Source of the DNA: Chloroflexota bacterium
GTDB lineage: Bacteria; Chloroflexota; Anaerolineae; Anaerolineales; Villigracilaceae
Length of the DNA: 47,546 nucleotides
Assembly (NCBI GenBank): GCA_021796315.1
Contig: JAJYOH010000002.1
Coordinates: 1 to 47,546, forward strand
Direction of reading: 5' to 3'
Position numbers and translations under genes: made by a program. The notes beneath the pieces are model-generated. The model made no database searches and was not told the DNA's origin. It was given only the letters and a program-made list of their open reading frames with translations. Below, one piece after another: positions 17,390 to 25,898 of the stretch (position 1 is the first letter of the stretch; every line of letters starts with the position of its first letter).

Positions 17390-18640
17390 CTACTCGTTAT
17401 ATTCCTTCTCCTCTGTAAATTCGGCTCCGGCAGCGTCAGTTTCCACATTGCGGCCTCGAGCTGGCGCATGGTTAAACTCAAGATAGAACTCGTGTTGAAT
17501 GACCAGGTCCATGATCTCGTTGGTGCCTGTCCAGATGGTGATCAGACGAATATCCCGCAACAATTTTTCAACCGGGAAGATATTGGTGTACCCGATACCG
17601 CCCAAAACCTGCATGGCATGATTGACTACGTTCCAGGCAGCTTCAGTAGAGAATTTTTTTGACTCCGAAACCAGCCGCCGGATTTTACCCGCCTCCCCGC
17701 CCGCTTCGATAGTCCGGGCTGTTGCGTAATTCAATGCCCGCGCCGCATCCAGTAGAGTCAAACTATCGGCGATCTTGAACGAGACAGCCTCGAAACGGCG
17801 GATCTTCTCTCCAAATGCCCGCCGCCTGTCGGCATAACGCGCGGCAATCTCCAGAGCCGCACGCGCCATTCCGATGGCGCCTCCCGCAGATGTCATACGC
17901 TCTGGAATCATCATCTGGTTGAAGACGGTAGTGCCATTGCCAATGCCCGCTTCCCCGCCCAGGACGTTTTCCATTGGGACTGGAACATTTTTAAAAACAA
18001 GCCGTCCGGTTCCGCCGCCGCGCGTACCCATCAACCCATAGACGTGTGACACTTCCACGCCGGGACCGCGCTCCACCAGAAAGGCGGTCATGGCCTTTTT
18101 CGGATCATCGATCCCATCCACTTTTCCATATACCAGGAAGAGATCGGCGCCCTCGGCCCCCACCACAAAGCGCTTTTGCCCGCTGATGTAAAACATGTCT
18201 CCCTCCCGGCGGGCGCGGGTGGTCGCTGCGAAAAAATCTGATCCACCGCGCGGTTCGGTCAGTCCCTCGGCAACACCCAGCCTGCCGGCAATTATTTGTT
18301 TAAGGTATTTCTCCTTTTGTATTTCAGTGCCGAATTTGTTAATAGCTTCCCCAACAATAGAGACAAGTGAATATAGACAGCCCAGCGATGTCCCCAGCAC
18401 CCCGACTTCTTCCAAAGCAATTAATTCAGACATCCAGGGCATATCTGCGCCGCCGTATTTTTGGGGGAAACGTAACCCAAGGAGTCCGCGCCGACCGGCC
18501 TCTTCCAAAAACTCTTTTGGATAACACACCTTGTCGGCGTCCATATCAAGTAACAACTGACGCGGGACGAAAGCGACGAAATCCTGCACTTTGTCGCGCA
18601 ATGCCAGATCGGACTGATTGAACATGGCTTGAATTGACAC
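17390..18640 (-). CDS. Acyl-CoA dehydrogenase
   Basis: A 416-residue flavoenzyme that introduces the alpha-beta double bond into acyl-CoA and passes electrons to electron-transfer flavoprotein. Signatures: [13 protein letters not shown] (flavin and substrate contact), [45 protein letters not shown], and [13 protein letters not shown], whose Glu is in the usual catalytic-base position. The start is GTG 18640 with a perfect GGAGGT 5 nt upstream. The last 25 residues (after YLEFNHA) are an unusual charged tail, ending 2 nt before the IS end. Chain-length preference cannot be read; it may act with the UroD-like gene upstream on the same strand. Confidence 0.92.
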   Translation of the reverse strand: MSIQAMFNQSDLALRDKVQDFVAFVPRQLLLDMDADKVCYPKEFLEEAGRRGLLGLRFPQKYGGADMPWMSELIALEEVGVLGTSLGCLYSLVSIVGEAINKFGTEIQKEKYLKQIIAGRLGVAEGLTEPRGGSDFFAATTRARREGDMFYISGQKRFVVGAEGADLFLVYGKVDGIDDPKKAMTAFLVERGPGVEVSHVYGLMGTRGGGTGRLVFKNVPVPMENVLGGEAGIGNGTTVFNQMMIPERMTSAGGAIGMARAALEIAARYADRRRAFGEKIRRFEAVSFKIADSLTLLDAARALNYATARTIEAGGEAGKIRRLVSESKKFSTEAAWNVVNHAMQVLGGIGYTNIFPVEKLLRDIRLITIWTGTNEIMDLVIQHEFYLEFNHAPARGRNVETDAAGAEFTEEKEYNE

Positions 18641-18769
18641 AGGAACCTCCGGTTTCTATTTATTTGATTTCATGTTTTCCGCTGAATTACAAACTGCCTC
18701 TCTTGCATTCCGGATTTCTATCACGCAGCCTTGGTCTATTTGTTCATACCAAACTGCTCCTTACCGGAA

Positions 18770-19720
18770 TCAGGAAGCTCGAAGATAGTGGTGCGCAACA
18801 TCAATGGCAGCTTTTAAATGTTCCCAGGGAGTTTCACCGGGCACTGTACAATCCGCCGCCAGGACAAACCGTTCGGGCGCATCCGCCAACACATCCATTA
18901 CAGCCTTGCGGATCGCGTCCAGGCTGCCAGTTGCAATCGTACCCTTGCGTTCCATTCCGCCCATGAAAGGTCGTCCGAATAACTGTGATACTCGTTTGGG
19001 ACTCAGGATTTGTTCGCCGACTTTCTGGCTGCAACTGACCATCTGACCGGGATAATCCAGAAAGGGCGTTAAATCATCATATCCGCCGTTGTAATCGCAA
19101 ACATGCAGAATGTTGAACAGGCCATTCTGGATCTCTGCCCATACTGCCAGGTCGGTGGGCTTGATATATTTCTGAAAAATATCGGCGCCCTTGAAACGAA
19201 AAGTTTCGCCGCCCTGGGATGAAACATAAAAGCCATCCACGCCAACACGCTTGCAGGCGCGGACAAGGGTCAGGACATTTTCCGTCAGGATATCGAATCC
19301 CTTTTTGACTGCTTCTGGATTCTCTTGCAGATGTGTGATCAGATTCTCCGCCGTGGCCAGATGCCCTGCCCACATAAACGGGGAATAAACGGTCATGATC
19401 ACAAGAGCCTCGTTTTTAGCCGCTTTGACAAGCCCTTTGACTACTTGAATGGTAGGTTCAAAATATTCATCCGAACACAAATGAATATGTGTCCAATCTT
19501 CCGGCTTTTGGACGGAAGGCCAGGATGCCAGAGTTTGTTCGTATTGAATTTTGACAAAATCCATGCCGGTGGCGCGAAAGAATTCGAGATGTTTATCGAT
19601 GGCTGGCCGGCCCTGGCGGCAGGATGGATCAAAGTGCATAAAAAAAGCAGCCGGGATGTAATCCTGCCTCTGTGAATTGTTGACCAGACTCATCATGGCA
19701 TCACGTTTGTTCATATCCAT
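18770..19720 (-). CDS. Uroporphyrinogen decarboxylase-superfamily protein
   Basis: A 316-residue TIM-barrel protein of the UroD/cobalamin-methyltransferase superfamily. Visible family features are MDFVKIQYEQ near the N-terminus, YSPFMWAG, CKRVGVDGFYVSSQGG, HVCDYNG and, at the C-terminus, VLAADCTVPGETPWE. True UroD residues needed for heme synthesis are not evident, and the context (acyl-CoA dehydrogenase downstream) does not suggest heme synthesis. A methyltransferase or demethylation role is possible. The start at 19720 has AAAGGA 6 nt upstream. Gap to the acyl-CoA dehydrogenase gene is about 130 nt with no clear promoter. Confidence 0.8.
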   Translation of the reverse strand: MDMNKRDAMMSLVNNSQRQDYIPAAFFMHFDPSCRQGRPAIDKHLEFFRATGMDFVKIQYEQTLASWPSVQKPEDWTHIHLCSDEYFEPTIQVVKGLVKAAKNEALVIMTVYSPFMWAGHLATAENLITHLQENPEAVKKGFDILTENVLTLVRACKRVGVDGFYVSSQGGETFRFKGADIFQKYIKPTDLAVWAEIQNGLFNILHVCDYNGGYDDLTPFLDYPGQMVSCSQKVGEQILSPKRVSQLFGRPFMGGMERKGTIATGSLDAIRKAVMDVLADAPERFVLAADCTVPGETPWEHLKAAIDVAHHYLRAS

Positions 19721-19738
19721 CTATTCCTTTCATGGCAA

Positions 19739-20132
19739 AGAGATCAAAGTCGGGATACAAAAAGTCGCGATCTTGTTCAGGCTTTTGTAAACTCCCAGTA
19801 TTTTGATTCACCATGACCGCCCAGGATGAAGCCAGGTCAGGCAGGCAATTGATGCCGGTCAGGTGAAGGCCGGGATTATCATCCCGCCCGATTTTTCAGC
19901 CCGTCTCGAACAGGGTGATGCCAGCGTGTTGATTCTATTGGACGGTTCCGATTCGTTCAGCGTTCAATCCGGTTACAGCGCTGCCAGTTTGGTTTCCCAA
20001 AGTTATGCCCTTCAAATTTCGACTCAAAAAACGGATCGAACCGGCGGCAAAGCGCTGCTGGTTGCACAGGCAACCTCCATGCCGATCACGAATTCGTTTA
20101 GCGTTTTCTCCTCTTTAATTTATGCAGGTTAA
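19739..20132 (+). pseudogene. ABC-2 type transporter permease, frameshifted remnant
   Basis: Translations pieced from three frames give one coherent stretch of an ABC-2 permease periplasmic region: SRDLVQAFVNSQYFD (ends in TGA near 19814), MTAQDEA (from 19812), then QVRQAIDAGQVKAGIIIPPD followed by FSARLEQGD and DGSDSF (to TAA 20132). The motif D-A-G-x-V-x-A-G-I-I-I-P-P-D-F is typical of YhhJ/YbhR-like permeases. Two frameshifts within 40 nt, missing N-terminal and C-terminal membrane segments and no ribosome site show a dead fragment. It points away from the UroD-like gene and converges on threonine synthase. Confidence 0.75.
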
Positions 20133-20137
20133 TTCGG

Positions 20138-21304
20138 CTAATCCAAATATTTCAAGCCTGATCCTGTATTAAACAAAACAACGCGTTCATCGGGCCGCAC
20201 CCATTTCTGTTCGACCAGTTTATTCAGCGCAGCCAACGTAGCAGCTCCTTCGGGGGCAGGGAAAATGCCCTCCATACTGCCAAGTTTTTTCTGTGCCTCG
20301 GTAATTTCTTCATCACTGACAGCCACCGCCGTACCCCGACTCTCACGAATATCCTTCAAGATCAAAGCATCCGCAAAACTTTTGGGCACACGCAACCCGG
20401 ATGCAAGGGTGTGGGCATCGAGCCAAAAGTCGCAGAATGATGCGCCTGATTCAAAAGCCCTCACAACCGGCGCACATCCATCCGCCTGCACCGCCACCAT
20501 ACGCGGTCGCTTCGTATTTTGCAGCCAACCCAACGCTTCTAGTTCGTCAAATGCTTTCCACATGCCGACCAGTCCAGTCCCGCCACCGGTCGGATAAATA
20601 ATCACATCCGGCAGGGACCAATCGAAAGCCTCGGCCAGTTCATAGCCCATGATCTTCTTGCCTTCCGTTCGATAAGGTTCTTTAAATGTCGAGAGATCGA
20701 ACCAGCCATCAGCGCGCGCAGTCTCAGCAGCCATGCCAGCCGCATCGCTGATCAAACCATCCACGAGGATCACTTCAGCGCCCGCAATGCGACTTTCGAT
20801 TATATTGGCGCGCGGCGTATCTTTCGGCATATAAATAAGGGCTTTTATTTTCGCGCGCGCTGCGTAAGCAGCCATTGCCCCGCCTGCATTCCCGGCTGTG
20901 GGAATAATTACTTTTTCAATTCCCAATTCCTTTGCCTTCGACACAGCCGCGGCAAGTCCGCGAGCTTTGAACGAACCTGTTGGGTTTGAACTTTCATCCT
21001 TCACAAAAAGATTGGAGAGACCAAGTTCACCGCCAACATTTGGAATATCCAACAGGGCGGTATCCCCTTCCCCCAAAGAAACGAAATTCTTCGGCTCCTG
21101 GACCGGAAGTAATTCGCGCCAGCGCCACATTCCAACATGTCGCCGGCTGATCTCGTCTCGATCGGTGTGAGCTTTAACTTTATCCAGATCGTATCGCGCC
21201 AGTAAGGGCGACTGGCAAACAGGGCAAAAAGTATGGATTTGGTTGAAGTCGTAAGTAAGGCCGCAGCCCGAACATTCCAGAACAGACAGGGAAGATATCA
21301 TCAT
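20138..21304 (-). CDS. thrC: Threonine synthase
   Basis: A 388-residue PLP enzyme converting O-phosphohomoserine to threonine. An N-terminal zinc-ribbon-like segment has Cys11, Cys14, Cys27 and Cys30. The PLP lysine is Lys113 in NPTGSFKARG, the phosphate loop is TGGGTG, and SLGEGDTAL near residue 77 is the substrate-side loop. Length and layout match the short threonine synthases with zinc ribbon; related cysteate or diaminopropionate enzymes cannot be excluded by eye. ATG 21304 and ATG 21301 are both possible; neither has a strong ribosome site. Confidence 0.9.
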   Translation of the reverse strand: MMISSLSVLECSGCGLTYDFNQIHTFCPVCQSPLLARYDLDKVKAHTDRDEISRRHVGMWRWRELLPVQEPKNFVSLGEGDTALLDIPNVGGELGLSNLFVKDESSNPTGSFKARGLAAAVSKAKELGIEKVIIPTAGNAGGAMAAYAARAKIKALIYMPKDTPRANIIESRIAGAEVILVDGLISDAAGMAAETARADGWFDLSTFKEPYRTEGKKIMGYELAEAFDWSLPDVIIYPTGGGTGLVGMWKAFDELEALGWLQNTKRPRMVAVQADGCAPVVRAFESGASFCDFWLDAHTLASGLRVPKSFADALILKDIRESRGTAVAVSDEEITEAQKKLGSMEGIFPAPEGAATLAALNKLVEQKWVRPDERVVLFNTGSGLKYLD

Positions 21305-21370
21305 TGGTTAAGCAAATGCAGGCAGGGACAAACATCCATGCACTACACATGTTCCTCCATGGTTTGATTT

Positions 21371-21499
21371 CTATTTTGATGCGGGAACAAATGCTTCCAC
21401 GCGTGTCCTCAGCTCGCGAATGTTGATGGGCCTGGACATGTACACACCAACATACAAAAAATCATTATATCCAACACGACCGACCTGACGCAGGAAAGT
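21371..21499 (-). pseudogene. C-terminal remnant of a response-regulator receiver domain
   Basis: The minus strand reads GYNDFLYVGVYMSRPINIRE and then LRTRVEAFVPASK to a TAG at 21373-21371. This matches the last helix-strand of CheY-like receivers (G-x-x-D-F-L ... S-K-P-I-x-x-x-E-L), with the usual Lys-Pro changed to Arg-Pro. An in-frame stop lies about 40 codons upstream, so only this tail remains. It is about 45 nt from the left end of the IS701-family element, which may have disrupted the parent gene. The rest of 21305-21542 holds nothing I recognise. Confidence 0.45.
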
Positions 21500-21542
21500 C
21501 TATAACATTTTACTTTATAAGCACATTTTCCGATCTGACTAA

Positions 21543-22833
21543 TATTACAACGCAAGGTTGGTAGCGAAAAAGCAGAATAGTCTAAAAAAGGAGGCATGGT
21601 ATCTTTCTCCAATCACGGCCAAGTGAAAAGGAGAGGAAGACCACCATGCCGAAAGAAATTGTAACCGAAAGCCATCCGGTTGAGTTGTTGGGCCAAACCA
21701 CGGATTTGAGCGGTAATGCCAAGACGTATCCTGATGGAATTGGAATTGAAACGTGTGCTACGCCTGAATGTAACCTGAGCCAGCAGGATGTCAAATTGTT
21801 TTTGGACGAATTGAAGAAATATATGAAACTGTTCAAATCTGCCTTTCAGCGAACGGAGCAAATCAAGAAAAGCCGAACCTATATGAATGGCTTGCTGGGA
21901 AATGCCACACGTAAGAATGTGGAACAGATGGCGCTTGGCATGAAAGAGAAAGTGCGAAGTCTGCAATACTTTATGGGACAGAGCCAGTGGCAGACAGAAC
22001 CTGTGATCGTGATCCATCAAGGACTGATCGGCGAGACTTTGGGGGAAGAAGGAGAACAGCCTGATCTGGAGTACTCCGCCTAAAATTCATATTCCGAAAT
22101 GGAGTGGTCACGGACGCCATCCCATTCGCTTGCGTCTGAGCGATACCAGAAAGCATCCCATTCCAGTCAAGCAACTGGTGAAGAAAATTCAAAAGCAAGA
22201 CTGGGTTCGGGCTGTTATCAAAGAAGGCAGCCAGGGTCCCATCGTTTGTGATTTTGCATTTCTGCGTGTGACGGAATCGCGCGGCGGCTTGCCTGCCGGA
22301 GAACTCTGGTTGATCATTCGCCGCAATCTGCCTGCGCCAGTACCGCAGGTACAGGTGGATGATCCTTCGGAAGTCAAATACTTTTTCAGTAATGCTCCGG
22401 TCAGCATTCCACTGGCTGAGTTGGTTCGGGTTTGTGGAATGAGATGGCCGATTGCCTGTCCTGGCGGTCAGGCCAGGGAAACCATTTTCGAAGAAGCCAA
22501 AGGTGAAGTCGGCATGGATCATTACGAGATGCGAAGTTGGATCGGATGGCATCATCATATGCTCTTGGTTTCTCTGGCTCAACGCCCTGCGCCCTTCCAG
22601 GGTCATTTCCTGGTTCGTTTGAGAATTCAATTTCAAGAACTGGCTCCAGTTCTCACCATTTATCAAGTTCGCATTTTGCTGTGCAGCGTTTTGCCGTCAT
22701 TTGTTCTTGATATTCAATCCGCTTTGGAGCGAGTGCGCTATTATCAGAAATGCAATTTTGCCGCTTATCTTTCACACCGCAAGAGAAAGCTGGCTCAATT
22801 AGCGGCTTTCTCCCCTAACCTTGCGTTGTAATA
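21543..22833 (+). mobile_element. IS701-family element with internal deletion
   Basis: Both ends are intact: TATTACAACGCAAGGTT at 21543-21559 and the same sequence inverted at 22833-22817. The flanking tetranucleotide CTAA is present on both sides (21539-21542 and 22834-22837), a 4-bp duplication that fits the YTAR preference described for IS701. The element is about 1.29 kb, shorter than usual, because the centre of the transposase gene is missing. Confidence 0.85.
21646..22831 (+). pseudogene. IS701-family transposase, centre deleted
   Basis: The first frame (21646-22083) encodes the N-terminal part: [35 protein letters not shown]. The family normally continues with a segment carrying catalytic Asp residues (D-x-S/T-G-F-P-K-K-G), which is absent. 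A different frame resumes at about 22085 with [19 protein letters not shown] and runs to the C-terminus (TAA 22829-22831, in the inverted repeat). It retains the [15 protein letters not shown] region with a candidate catalytic Glu. About 150-200 codons are gone and the frames do not join, so the protein is inactive. Confidence 0.85.
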
Positions 22834-22871
22834 CTAATAACTGTTTCCTATTATAAGATCTGTGTTCTAAC

Positions 22872-23591
22872 TCAGGGACAATTCCACCATTGACGATTGC
22901 CGTTCTTGTGGATATTGACCTCGGTATGCGCCATCAATTTTATGTTCATCACGTAAGGTTCGCCAGCCATATCCAAGTCGTAGACGGTATATAAACCCGG
23001 CGGAAACCATGCTCGATTCGTCGAAGAATCACCGACCGGTGAAAGCCGCCGATTAGTGGGTTCTACCAGCATTCGATGATTTGTACAGTTCTGAATGTAC
23101 GAGCCCGTAGGCCATTCCACTGTCATGATTTTCGGTAAATTTAAAACGTTTCCGCTGACAACAGAATAGGGAGTCTTGGTCGAGACCCAGCCTGTCTTTC
23201 CAGATTGATCGGGCAGGGGAACTTCCACCCAGCCATCCAGAACGCTGCGCGCCAGAGCGGGTAAAGTGTCTCCATTTTTCAGAACCGAAATAGCGTCAAA
23301 AACCGGATCAGGGCCGTTTCGGATTGCCAAATTGCCATTCACGGCTGTGATTGTGACGGCAGGCGGTGTTGGGGATTGCGCAAGCTCAACCGCCGGGGTC
23401 GCGGTCGGCGCAGGATTTTGGGCAGCAATCGTAGGTGTGATAGATGAAGCGGACGATTCAATGGAAAAAGGCTGAGTTTCCGTTGCGAGATCAGCCGCAC
23501 TCAGTAAATTTCCTCGAGACGTGCTGCAAGCCTGGCTGGCCGCGCCCAAGGCAATGATCAAAAAACAAAAGCAGATTTTAGAGCATTTCAT
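22872..23591 (-). CDS. SH3-domain lipoprotein
   Basis: A 239-residue predicted lipoprotein: hydrophobic signal and lipobox ending SQAC (Cys22). A Thr/Pro/Ala-rich linker follows to about residue 80. A bacterial SH3 domain covers about 82-145 (AVNGNLAIRNGPDPVFDAI, LKNGDTLPAL, WVEVPLPDQSGKTGWVS). The C-terminal domain (TVEWPTGSYIQNCTN, FPPGLYTVYDLDMAG) is unrecognised. ATG 23591 is used; a TTG directly before it is in frame. It begins 13 nt after the histidine kinase stop, so it is the last gene of the cluster and may be a surface sensor or cell-wall partner of the signalling system. Confidence 0.82.
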   Translation of the reverse strand: MKCSKICFCFLIIALGAASQACSTSRGNLLSAADLATETQPFSIESSASSITPTIAAQNPAPTATPAVELAQSPTPPAVTITAVNGNLAIRNGPDPVFDAISVLKNGDTLPALARSVLDGWVEVPLPDQSGKTGWVSTKTPYSVVSGNVLNLPKIMTVEWPTGSYIQNCTNHRMLVEPTNRRLSPVGDSSTNRAWFPPGLYTVYDLDMAGEPYVMNIKLMAHTEVNIHKNGNRQWWNCP

Positions 23592-23604
23592 CAAATTAAC
23601 CGTC

Positions 23605-25167
23605 CTAAGATGTGACGATAGGCAACCTAATTGAGAATTGACTTCCTTCTCCCTCGCCCGCGCTTTGGACTTCGACTTGCCCTTGATGTGCGGTCACAAT
23701 CGCCTTGACAATGGCGAGACCCAGACCACTGCCCGCATATGCTGTTGTGTTTCGGCCGCGATGGAAACGATTGAAGATCTGCGACAAATCATCGGCTGGA
23801 ATGCCGATGCCGGAATCCATCACAGAAAAGACCGCTTGATCATCCTGTTGTGATAACGCAGCGCGAATCGTTCCGCCGCGCGGCGTGAACTTGCAAGCAT
23901 TGTCAATCAAATTGTCCATGGCGCGTGCAATCTGGCCTCTGTCCGAGCGAATGAAGATGGGTTGGGGATGCAAATCAAGTTCAAAGGTGAGGCCTGCTTG
24001 GTCGGCCTGCGAAGCGTAAAGTTCGCCGCGTGCTTGCAACAACTCTTTCAAATCAACGGTCACAATGGCGGCAGAAAGCCCGTTTGCTTCGAGGCGCGAT
24101 AAATCCAACAGGTTCGAACTTAACTCCTCGAGCCGTTTCACCATGGTCTCTGCGCGGGAAAGGAAGGTAGCGCGCTCGGCCGCATTCTGCTCATCCAAGG
24201 CGAGGTCCAGATTGGTACGCAGCGCTGTCAACGGTGTGCGCAATTCGTGGGCAGCGTCCGAGACAAAGCGGCGCAGCGTGGTGACAGTCGTCTCGACTTG
24301 ATCCGCCATCTCGTTGAACGAACGCGCCAGTTGTCCAAACTCGTCACGGCTTTTGATATCGGCACGGCTCGAAAGGTTGCCTTGGGACATATGTGTGGTC
24401 ACATCTATAAGCGCAAGCACAGGCGCGCTGATGCGGCGGCTGATGAACCAACCTATCAATGCGGCCAGCAAGATTGCAACCGCACTGGCGAGGGTCCAGC
24501 CCCATGCAACATTTGCCAAAATTGCACTTCCGTAGGCAGGTCCTTCCGACAATTGAATACTTCCGAGTTCATTGTTGTTCTGCGGATCCCGCATCAATTC
24601 TCTGATTTGCAAGTTGGAGCGCGCGGCGACCGGAGCAGCTTGGGAATTCAGCTTCAATGCGAAGCCGAAAGGTGAACCGCCCACCTGAATGGAGCGGTAG
24701 ATAAAAATACTGTTGCTCCCCGGCATTGGCGTTGTGGAGGGCGATGTTGCACCAAGAGGTGGAAGTTCGCCGCTTTGTGATTCGCCAACGGATATGACGA
24801 CCTTGTTAGATATAGCATCGTTGAGAGCCATATTCTGTTTCAGAACGCCGAGATTCACCTTAATATTTTGAGGCGAGCCGGAATCATAGAGCTGTTTTCC
24901 ATCTGGACTATAGACTCGGATTCGTGTTTGTGTGAGGAATGCCAAATTCTGAATTTGCGATTGCATCTCGTCATGTGTTGCATTAGCCGACATCATATTC
25001 GTTACAAGGCCGCTGATCGTCTGGGCGTTCCCGCGTAAGTAATCGAGTTCCTGGTTAAGATAATAATTTTGCAGGATCGCCAGCAGCACAACGCCTAGGA
25101 TCACCGCTGCTACCAGCGCGATTGCCGCGAAGCTCAATGCCAGCCGCGACCGAATGGATCTTAACAT
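23605..25167 (-). CDS. Sensor histidine kinase
   Basis: A 520-residue membrane kinase. TM1 lies at about residues 10-32, an extracytoplasmic sensor of about 180 residues follows, TM2 is at about 215-237 (WGWTLASAVAILLAALIGWF), then HAMP to about 290. The phosphorylated residue is His307 in DAAHELRTPLTAL. The ATPase domain has the N box DNLIDNACKFTP, DSGIGIP and GSGLGLAIVKAIV. I chose ATG 25167 because GGAGG lies 9 nt upstream; ATG 25194 lacks a ribosome site. It is the likely partner of the OmpR-type regulator at 29040. Signal unknown. Confidence 0.93.
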   Translation of the reverse strand: MLRSIRSRLALSFAAIALVAAVILGVVLLAILQNYYLNQELDYLRGNAQTISGLVTNMMSANATHDEMQSQIQNLAFLTQTRIRVYSPDGKQLYDSGSPQNIKVNLGVLKQNMALNDAISNKVVISVGESQSGELPPLGATSPSTTPMPGSNSIFIYRSIQVGGSPFGFALKLNSQAAPVAARSNLQIRELMRDPQNNNELGSIQLSEGPAYGSAILANVAWGWTLASAVAILLAALIGWFISRRISAPVLALIDVTTHMSQGNLSSRADIKSRDEFGQLARSFNEMADQVETTVTTLRRFVSDAAHELRTPLTALRTNLDLALDEQNAAERATFLSRAETMVKRLEELSSNLLDLSRLEANGLSAAIVTVDLKELLQARGELYASQADQAGLTFELDLHPQPIFIRSDRGQIARAMDNLIDNACKFTPRGGTIRAALSQQDDQAVFSVMDSGIGIPADDLSQIFNRFHRGRNTTAYAGSGLGLAIVKAIVTAHQGQVEVQSAGEGEGSQFSIRLPIVTS

Positions 25168-25239
25168 CACTTCATACCTCCGGATCAGAAACATAGGTTA
25201 ATACATTCGGCACGGCTGTCAAGCCCGTATGTTTAGAGC

Positions 25240-25803
25240 TTATTTTGTGAGGAACGCAGGAGGCGAGTACACAAGTACATCCGCGATGTAGCGGTCACCT
25301 GTCTGCTTGCCCCAGACAGTGATCAGGCTGGACTGGCCAATCTCATCCAACGATCCCGGTTCCACAACCTGCTGGATCTTCTGACCAGCGGCAGGTGCTT
25401 TGCCGTTGAATTGCTGCATCGTCACATCTTTATAGATGATTGTCTGGGTGGTAACAACAACCTCGACGGTCGGCCCGCTGTGGCTGGCAGAGGTCTGTAC
25501 ATTGCCAGATGCATCCTTCTTTGCGCTCATCATCACCTGTCCGGTGCCAACAAAGATGCTGTTATTCTGGCGATGGTCGAAAAGCCCCCTGACGTCTGCG
25601 GATGTCTGCGGCAATTCCTTGGCTGGCTGAATGTCAAGCGAAGTGGCCGGGCCGCCACCAGTGCCGATTCTGGGCCCTGATCCACCTGATGATGCCACAG
25701 GCAGTCCCTGACCGTTCAACAGCCGCGCTCCGATAAATGCTGCACCCCCCAGCAGGAGCACGAGTACGATGATCCCGCCGGTGATGAGAATGTTTTTGTT
25801 CAT
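25240..25803 (-). CDS. Membrane-anchored protein of unknown function in the export cluster
   Basis: A 187-residue protein starting at ATG 25803 with a perfect GGAGG 6 nt upstream. One N-terminal membrane helix (ILITGGIIVLVLLLGGAAFI) is followed by a Gly/Ser-rich linker and an extracytoplasmic domain of about 130 residues with repeated beta-strand pattern (NSIFVGTGQVMMSAKK, VEVVVTTQTIIYKDV, QSSLITVWGKQTGDRYIADVLVY). The pattern recalls OB-like or DUF5666-type beta-barrels seen beside two-component systems. No family is certain. It lies between the permease and kinase genes and may modulate either. Confidence 0.7.
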   Translation of the reverse strand: MNKNILITGGIIVLVLLLGGAAFIGARLLNGQGLPVASSGGSGPRIGTGGGPATSLDIQPAKELPQTSADVRGLFDHRQNNSIFVGTGQVMMSAKKDASGNVQTSASHSGPTVEVVVTTQTIIYKDVTMQQFNGKAPAAGQKIQQVVEPGSLDEIGQSSLITVWGKQTGDRYIADVLVYSPPAFLTK

Positions 25804-25898
25804 AGAAAGCCTCCAATTCGAAATATGATTTAAAATGTTATAGCGAGTACTAAAGAAGGTCTGCTGTGTATTATTTGCTCCTACCACCTCCTACTCAT

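Noticed and set aside
16500..17400. Target-site duplication of the IS982-like element
   Set aside because: The flanks (GTTATTA left, TACTACT right) do not match convincingly, so none is claimed.
21971..22666. 231-codon minus-strand frame across the IS701-family transposase
   Set aside because: It lies opposite the recognisable transposase halves and shows no domain.
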